Shown here: positions 58,062 through 64,000 of the stretch, in pieces
Position numbering within the stretch: the first letter of the stretch is position 1
Layout of the letters: each line of letters begins with the position of its first letter
Assembly: GCA_027946555.1 (NCBI GenBank)
Contig: JAPEVC010000079.1
Span: 1-64,000 of the forward strand
Length of the DNA: 64,000 nucleotides
Reading direction: 5' to 3'
Origin: Gnomoniopsis sp. IMI 355080
Taxonomy: Eukaryota; Ascomycota; Sordariomycetes; Diaporthales; Gnomoniaceae
Made by a program: the position numbers and the translations under genes
Notes under the pieces: generated by a model
The model's input: only the letters and a program-made list of their open reading frames with translations
What the model was told of the DNA's origin: nothing
The model's database searches: none

Positions 58062-58557
58062 TGAGAATGAGCAGCGGAACAAGAACTTATTGGGCTGGTG
58101 GCAGAATTAATACTGTGATGAGAGTCAGACATCTGGATATTGATCAAGGGAAGTCTTGTGTTCCAAAAAGCTGCCCGAGTGACAGATTGTCGCGGATGTT
58201 TGGCTGGGCGATCAGGTAGTTTTCCAAAAAGACTGGTTCACCGGTCGTAAAACTGAATCTGATCGAATAGAAAGATCGCTTCAGATTGGACCGGATTGAA
58301 TTCAATTTCTGTCCAGGTAGGTAGATAGATCAACCTTTATCGAGAATTTACCTGCATCATCATATTATTCAAGGACCCTATAGGCCGGGCACCAAACACT
58401 CACATGATAGAGAGGATATAGTACAGTACAAAAGCGAACATTTCCAAGCATCTGTCCTAAATCATTAAATCCAAATCGAAGATGGCGCGCTCACGACCCT
58501 CCTTTCCAATATGGTATACACTCTTCCGCTCGTCTAATGAATATAAGAGCATTGCTG
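58062..58557. other. region between convergent receptor and regulator genes
   Basis: A 496-bp stretch of 3' UTR character, containing a GGTAGGTAG motif near 58316. No gene. Confidence 0.45.
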
Positions 58558-61500
58558 TCAGACTGCAAAGGCTGATGAATCCTCGACCGCGCTTCGAATT
58601 TGATCTATTGAGCACAATGATAAGTAATGTGATCCGACTCGAGATTTCTTCTTTTGGGGGGGGGGGGGTAATGGGCGGAGATCCTGACCTCTCATCCCTC
58701 CCAAAGCCTCGAACGCTGTCGCATAATTTGACAAAGTTCCATAGATACTCGTCAAGCCCTGCTGCAATCTCACAAGCAGACTATTCACCACCATCGGACT
58801 CGTCCCACCAGCTGAGGGTGGCTGCTGTTGCTGTTGCTGTTGTCCAGCATCTCCACTAAGCGAGTACATATACACCGTCTTGGTCTTTTGATACACCATC
58901 AGCAACGCATACGCGCACTGCATCGCGCAGCACGCAAACGAAGGCATTGTGCGCGGCGCCACGATCGCAGACGTCGGCGACAGGAACACAGGCGGGCCCT
59001 GGGCCTGCGCAATGCCAGTGGGGTTCGGAAACGGCAACTCGTCAAACGACTGCGCAATCGCCAGCGCCGACTTCAAGCAGATCTTGGCGGACTGGTGGCT
59101 GCTGAAGGGGAAGCTGATCATCATCATCGGCGGCGGTGGTGGCGGCGCCGGTGTTGCCACCACTGCCGACACCGCCGGCACCGCAGACGCGGGCACGTTC
59201 ACGGGCGCGCAGGGGGCCGCGGTGGCAACGCTGTCGAGGTACGGAGAGCCTTTATTGTTGGTGGTGCCGTCCGAGGCGGGCGATAGGCCCGTGGAATTGG
59301 TGGTAGGCGGCGTATTGACGCTGCTGCTGCTGTTGTTGTTGAACGGGTTGACAAAGGTGCTGCATGAGCAGGTGGGCCATCGGCGTGGCTCGCTGTCGTC
59401 GGAGTTGAGGGACTTCAGGTCGCAGTGCTTGCGAGAGAAGACAGGTATGTCGAAGAAGGCGCAGTAACGATGTACTTTGATCCTCGCACTAGGAAAAAAA
59501 AACAAGTTGATGAGAATTGAGTTCGAGAAAAAAACCTTGACCCGGGTCGGATATTGTCAGACTCCCATATGTGCTTACCTGTTCAACTTGATACTGGCCA
59601 TACATCTGAGTGAGCGCGCCACTACGGCCTCTGCCGAATCCACGGGTGATGTTACCGTGGAGGTAAGCAGCCAAGCTTCGCTCTGTGCAAGGAGCGGTTC
59701 TATGAATGCTTCGAGCTCTTTCATCTTCTCGTAAATAGGTTGCATATCAGCATTCTCCTTGACAGCCGCGTTGAGCTCAATGACGAATTGCGTGGCCGCG
59801 AGAATCGCGCGCTGCGCTTGGATATATACCGGGAATGCCTGGATATAGTTTAGTTGGCTTCTACCTCTCTTATAGGGAGGGGGTTTAGAGCCTCATAGCA
59901 CCGAATACTCACCTCGGGGTCTGCAGCAAAAGTGGGCAATCCCGCCGCATAGCTTGGAGAGTATACCAAGAATGCTGGTTTCTGGTAGGCGGTCAGATTG
60001 GAGACTAGTGAATAGAATGGCGCGCAGACTCACCGTATTGCTGACAATAGTGCCCTGTGCCATACAAATATACTAATATCGAGGTCAGCAATTGTCCGGT
60101 GTCAAGGCATGGAAACAAGTACACATACGCTCATCCACCAGACACGTCGCCTTGCTTCAGTGAACTCATCCTCGATTGTGCATGTATGGAGAAACATGTC
60201 CATGGCAGCCATCAGAGCCTGTCCAGCCCGATTCTGCATTTTCTTCAAGTTGCCGCGCTGAGCATATTCGTACACACTCAACAAATCAAGCGCAATAACC
60301 GTCTCAAGCTCGACGGGCACGCGTGGGTGGAATGGCTGTCTAAAATGGTGCTGATGGTCCTCGCTCAAGGCCTTTGGAGGCTCAATCGCCGAGTCGGGAA
60401 TCTCCTCATCATTCTCAATAGTCTCGAAGGCGGCTTGCGCAAAATACTGGGCATATTTCCTCCGGAACAATTGCGAATCGTGAGACTCATGGTTAGTATC
60501 TTCCGGGCACGGGATAAGAGCGAGGATGGCCGAAATAGCTAAAGCAATGGGCGACGAGGGCTCAAAACCCTCTTCAAAGACGCTTATCTGGTTCTGCAGT
60601 CGCGGCAGGGGTTGGTCCAATGGTATACCTGCGGGTGGTGGCAGGATAGGAAAGAATGGATGAATGAAAACGTAGTATGCCTCCAAGCTGGTGGAGACAC
60701 AGAGAGAGTCAGCCACACGATATGTTGTTCTGGGTAGATCAGGCTTACATTGCAGCGTCACTTGGATATGTTCTCACTATGGGCACAGTATGTGACGGCG
60801 TCTGCGACCCAGATACATCTGATGAGAACTCATTGGTCCCTACGGGACCATTGCTTCCCATAAACAAGCTGTCGAAGATGAAGTCACTGTCCTGGACCCA
60901 GTCCTCAAGGTGCTTCAGACCTGCACCGGGGTCGATATAGTTTTGAATAGATATGGCTTTTTACCAATCCTCGTTAACCCCATTCAAAGACTCGGACAAG
61001 TAGGGAGGACAACTCACGATCAGGACGTGGGTCTGCTGGCTCTTGAGACAGCATAGCATAAATATTATCGGGAATGTGCTTGACCTCTTCCTCCGGCGCA
61101 TCTTGGTGGGCCCGGGTCTTCTTCCGGCACCGGGGCCCACCCCGTCTACTCGGAGTATATATACAATCGCGACTTCTGCTCTGGCACTGCAGGAGATACA
61201 AAGATGAGCTCGAATCACACCGGGGTGAGTACCCAAGGTAGTAGTCATAAGGGGAAATAGCATGCTGCAGGGTGAGACGTACTGTCGAGCAAGGTTTGGC
61301 GCCGTCGCAACGGGTCCGGGCAGCACGGCTTCACAACGCGGCGTCGTCAGCTAACACTCGCCTCTATGAAAATGTTCACACCGATACATATCCGCGCACA
61401 CGCACATACACACATACACACACACACACACACACACTTACACACAAACGCCAGGACCACACCTCTCATTACGATAGTGTGTGGCAACTTGCGCTGTTAT

Positions 61501-61625
61501 AGGGATGGGTGCGACACAACGTACCAAGCAAGACAGGCGGACTTGACCGGGGGCGCGGCGAACTTCTTCTTGGTCACCCCAGTCGGGGCTGCCGCGGAAA
61601 GGACTGTTACCGCATGCTCATTCAT
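58558..61625 (-). CDS. Zn2Cys6 fungal transcription factor
   Basis: Eleven coding segments: 61625-61525, 61328-61283, 61186-61018, 60956-60749, 60687-60129, 60072-60034, 59981-59913, 59838-59579, 59488-58689, 58604-58558 make ten exons and about 765 residues. The first two splices assemble a perfect zinc cluster, Cys at 31, 34, 41, 47, 50 and 57 (CLACRAARTRCDG, then CSTCQSRSRDCIY), followed by TPSRRGGPR. The middle-homology region includes LEAYYVFIHPFFPILPPP and EARRRVWWMSYICMAQGT. The C-terminal part has FACCAMQCAYALLM and a Gln7 run. The last intron (58605-58688) is 84 bp, keeps frame if retained, and has a weak GTCAGG donor. The first intron is 196 bp and carries a CA microsatellite. The target genes are unknown; it is too far from the PKS cluster to assign as its regulator. 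Confidence 0.88.
61404..61436. repeat. (CA)n microsatellite inside first intron of the regulator gene
   Basis: Near-perfect CA dinucleotide run within intron 61329-61524, which splits the zinc-cluster codons. Confidence 0.85.
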
Positions 61626-63499
61626 GACAGACACGCGTTGTCGGGGCAGGCTCGGTATCGGGGTGCGTGCCTGTGTCCCTAGAAAGACGGGCAATCTCAA
61701 TCAATGGACGTAGATGCGAAGACAGGCCGCCATTCGACACACGCAGGACCTGCGAGTGTGGGGGGGAGGCGTAGGTTTTTCGGTCGTCGCAGAAAGAGAG
61801 GATGACAGTATTGAGGAATTGATGAGATGAGGTGAGTGTGGATGAGTAAGAGGCAAAAGAGCACCTGGGCACAGAGTAGGATTTGCGTTAGGTAAGAAGC
61901 AAATAGCGCGCGCGCGCGCCTCGGAGTCAAGAGCCTGCTGGACTCGTGGGTGTACCAGAGTTGTCCTTGTAGAGGGCCCGAACGCGAAAGAGCAGCGTAC
62001 ATGGAGACAAAACAAACGCGCGGTCGAGCAGCTGTCACTGACAGGTCGTTCATGTGCTATTATTATTTGATTTGCAGCACGGCCAGCTCTCCTATCGGCC
62101 GATCTACTTTATTAACAGCGACCATGGCCCATGTGGCGCGGGGCACAAGGGGCGCAAAACCTTAACTCCTCTGGCCATCCACAGGTACCGAAGTTTGACT
62201 TCCTGCTCCGAACCAATCGGAGGACGTACCACAATGCAAGGAATGGTGTGGAGGGGTGGCGAATATCCACAAGCAGCAGTGCTTGTGTCCTCAGTGGCCC
62301 GCGGTTAAGGCCCTGCCAGCCCTGCTTGCTTTGCTGCTGCTGCGGAAATGGAGCTTCCCGTCCTCGTGCTGCGTGATCACCGACATAGTACATAATCGAA
62401 AGCGGGAACCCCCACGCTCGCGGCATTGTTTTATATTGAGCCCAAGATCATTCCAGGCGGTCCAGAAGGGTTGGGGTCGCAACCTCCAGCCCATATCTGA
62501 CTGTGTTAAGAAGCCAAATGGACAGAAGAGGACAAGAGGCCCTAGCCTCACTGCGACGTTCGTGACGATCCATACCTTTTTCGACCTACCGTAGTTAGTA
62601 CTTAGTAGAAAGATCTCCGGGCTCTCAAACTATAGCTATGAAACCCCTCCAAAGCCACTCGGCACCTTTCTCAGCAGGCGTACGACTAACGAATCGCCCT
62701 CTCTCTGATCTGCTCTCGCTATAATAAATAACACAGTCGTCGCCACTTCCGCCAAAGGCCATTTCATGGCGTGGATCACGCGACTCGCCAGCATATTCAT
62801 TCGTCCATTTTAGGTTACCTCGGACCCCTACTATCGATCGTCCCGCAACCTGTATAAGTTCCGAGAACCTGGGCACCCAAACTCTAGTCATTCACGCCGA
62901 TAATAGCTGTTTTTTACTGGGTCCTCGACAACAAACATATCACTGTCAAGATAGGGGGACCTGGACGTGCGAAACGAATCCTTTACATTTGCGGTCATGG
63001 CCAGAATGCATAATAAGTCTGGAATCTCCTGATCTCCAGGTCAGCGGTCAGCTGATGTATTCAGATAAGTTTGAAACGCATGTCATCAAGAACTTTAAAA
63101 AGCACTCGATTGTCTCCTTAGGTGCAAGGTGATTCTGGTATGCGGGATTCGTGAATTGAGTTTGGTTTCGTATGCATTAATCCACTATTGTGCAATATGT
63201 GGCACTCGCTGCCTCGATTGTCGAATATTGCCGGGGCACACCGAGGTTGGAACAATCTCACCGATCATGTTGAGCTCGCTAACTGCGTATCTGACTCGAA
63301 AGCTTATTGTCTGTCCTTTTTCTTGCCTTATCCTGTCAGCAAACAGCAAATCGTTCGCAGCAAGTCGCCGTCTGTGTTCCATCTCCAGCAACTGACAGAC
63401 CAAACCATCAACATCTATCACCGCCCGGACTCGCCCTAGCATCGAACGGATCGACGGACCCGAGGGACCCACCAGCAGGACAACCATCGCGAATCGCGA
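61626..63499. promoter_or_regulatory. divergent promoter region of regulator and second FSH hydrolase
   Basis: 1.9 kb between outward-facing starts. A (GC)7 run at 61906-61919 could adopt Z-form DNA. Short open frames here are compositional. No gene called. Confidence 0.5.
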
Positions 63500-64000
63500 T
63501 GAACGGCGCCAGTGAAGAGCGGCCCCCGCCGCCAGACGCGAGCACCCTCCACTATCCGCGCATCCTCTGTCTCCACGGTGGCGGCACCAACTCTCGCATC
63601 TTCCACATGCAATGCCGCGCCATTTCGCACAACCTCAAGTCCCGCTTCCGCATGGTCTTTGCCGAGGCCCCCTTCCCGTCCACCGCTGGGCCGGACGTCC
63701 TGACCGTGTACGCCGAGTGCGGGCCCTTCAAGCGCTGGGTGCTGACGGTGGAGCCAAACGCCGTGGAGAAGCAGCCCAAGGAAACGTGGGCGGCCATCGA
63801 GAATTCGCTGGGGGACACGATGGATGCCGACGACCAGCTTGGCGCCACGGGTGAGTGGGTCGCTGTGCTGGGGTTCAGCCAGGGTGCTAAGATTGCGGCG
63901 AGCATTCTCCTCCTGCAGCAGGAGATGCCTGAGAGGCTTGGGCGCATGAGAAGGTCAGAGAAGGGCTTCCGCTTTGGGATCTTGATGGCGGGACGTGGGC
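63500..64000 (+). CDS. FSH-family serine hydrolase, N-terminal part (cut by window edge)
   Basis: A frame open from ATG 63500 to the last base gives at least 167 residues. It has the FSH1 start YPRILCLHGGGTNSRIF and the nucleophile elbow AVLGFSQGAKIAAS, and lacks the C-terminal Asp and His, which lie beyond the window. Codons are strongly C/G-ending, unlike the cluster hydrolase at 29125, and the two proteins are diverged. Members are cytosolic esterases or thioesterases; some serve polyketide pathways. Its own downstream neighbours, outside this window, would decide whether it belongs to another cluster. Confidence 0.85.

Noticed and set aside
61697..62053. Minus-strand frame upstream of the transcription factor
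   Set aside because: The zinc cluster is complete from the ATG at 61625; this frame lacks motifs and is in promoter DNA with a GC run.
1..64000. CRISPR arrays, bacterial operons, IS elements
   Set aside because: No regularly spaced repeats, no Shine-Dalgarno organisation and no transposase were seen; the genes are eukaryotic and spliced.

Overview
The window is nuclear DNA of a filamentous ascomycete (Pezizomycotina, most likely a Sordariomycete or close relative). The evidence is spliced genes with short introns (about 50-115 bp, GT-AG with CTRAC-like branch sites), long intergenic regions, a Zn2Cys6 regulator, a Pth11-like rhodopsin-fold receptor, a PhiA-like cell-wall protein, a cyanide hydratase and a fungal highly reducing polyketide synthase. 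No tRNA, rRNA, CRISPR array or recognisable intact transposon was found. Gene models were built by hand from reading frames, splice signals and protein-family continuity. Exon coordinates are given in each entry so they can be checked.

Left part (1-11.9 kb): a Golgi-type GT90/CAP10 glycosyltransferase; a divergent pair made of a large membrane-anchored trypsin-fold protein and a tail-anchored protein of unknown function; and a divergent pair of charged, His/Glu-rich paralogues.

Central part (12.4-35.9 kb): a secondary-metabolite gene cluster. In order it has an MFS exporter, an NRPS-like A-T-R enzyme (adenylation, carrier, thioester reductase), a highly reducing PKS (KS-AT-DH-ER-KR-ACP, no methyltransferase domain, ER and DH motifs damaged), an FSH-family serine hydrolase and a full-size ABCB exporter. 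The likely logic is that the PKS builds a chain, the hydrolase frees or edits it, the A-T-R enzyme activates and reduces the acid to an aldehyde or alcohol, and two pumps export it. No P450, other tailoring oxidase or pathway regulator lies in this interval, so the product may be simple or further genes may be elsewhere.

Right part (36.9-64 kb): a secreted PhiA-like protein, a cyanide hydratase, a secreted calcineurin-fold phosphoesterase convergent with an epoxide-hydrolase-like enzyme, a metal-dependent amidohydrolase, a secreted ferritin-like (Rds1-type) protein, a 79-residue conserved small protein, a four-TM MARVEL-like protein, a pisatin-demethylase-like P450, a Pth11-like receptor convergent with a ten-exon Zn2Cys6 transcription factor, and the start of a second FSH hydrolase cut by the window edge. 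These look like ordinary accessory or housekeeping neighbours rather than one pathway.
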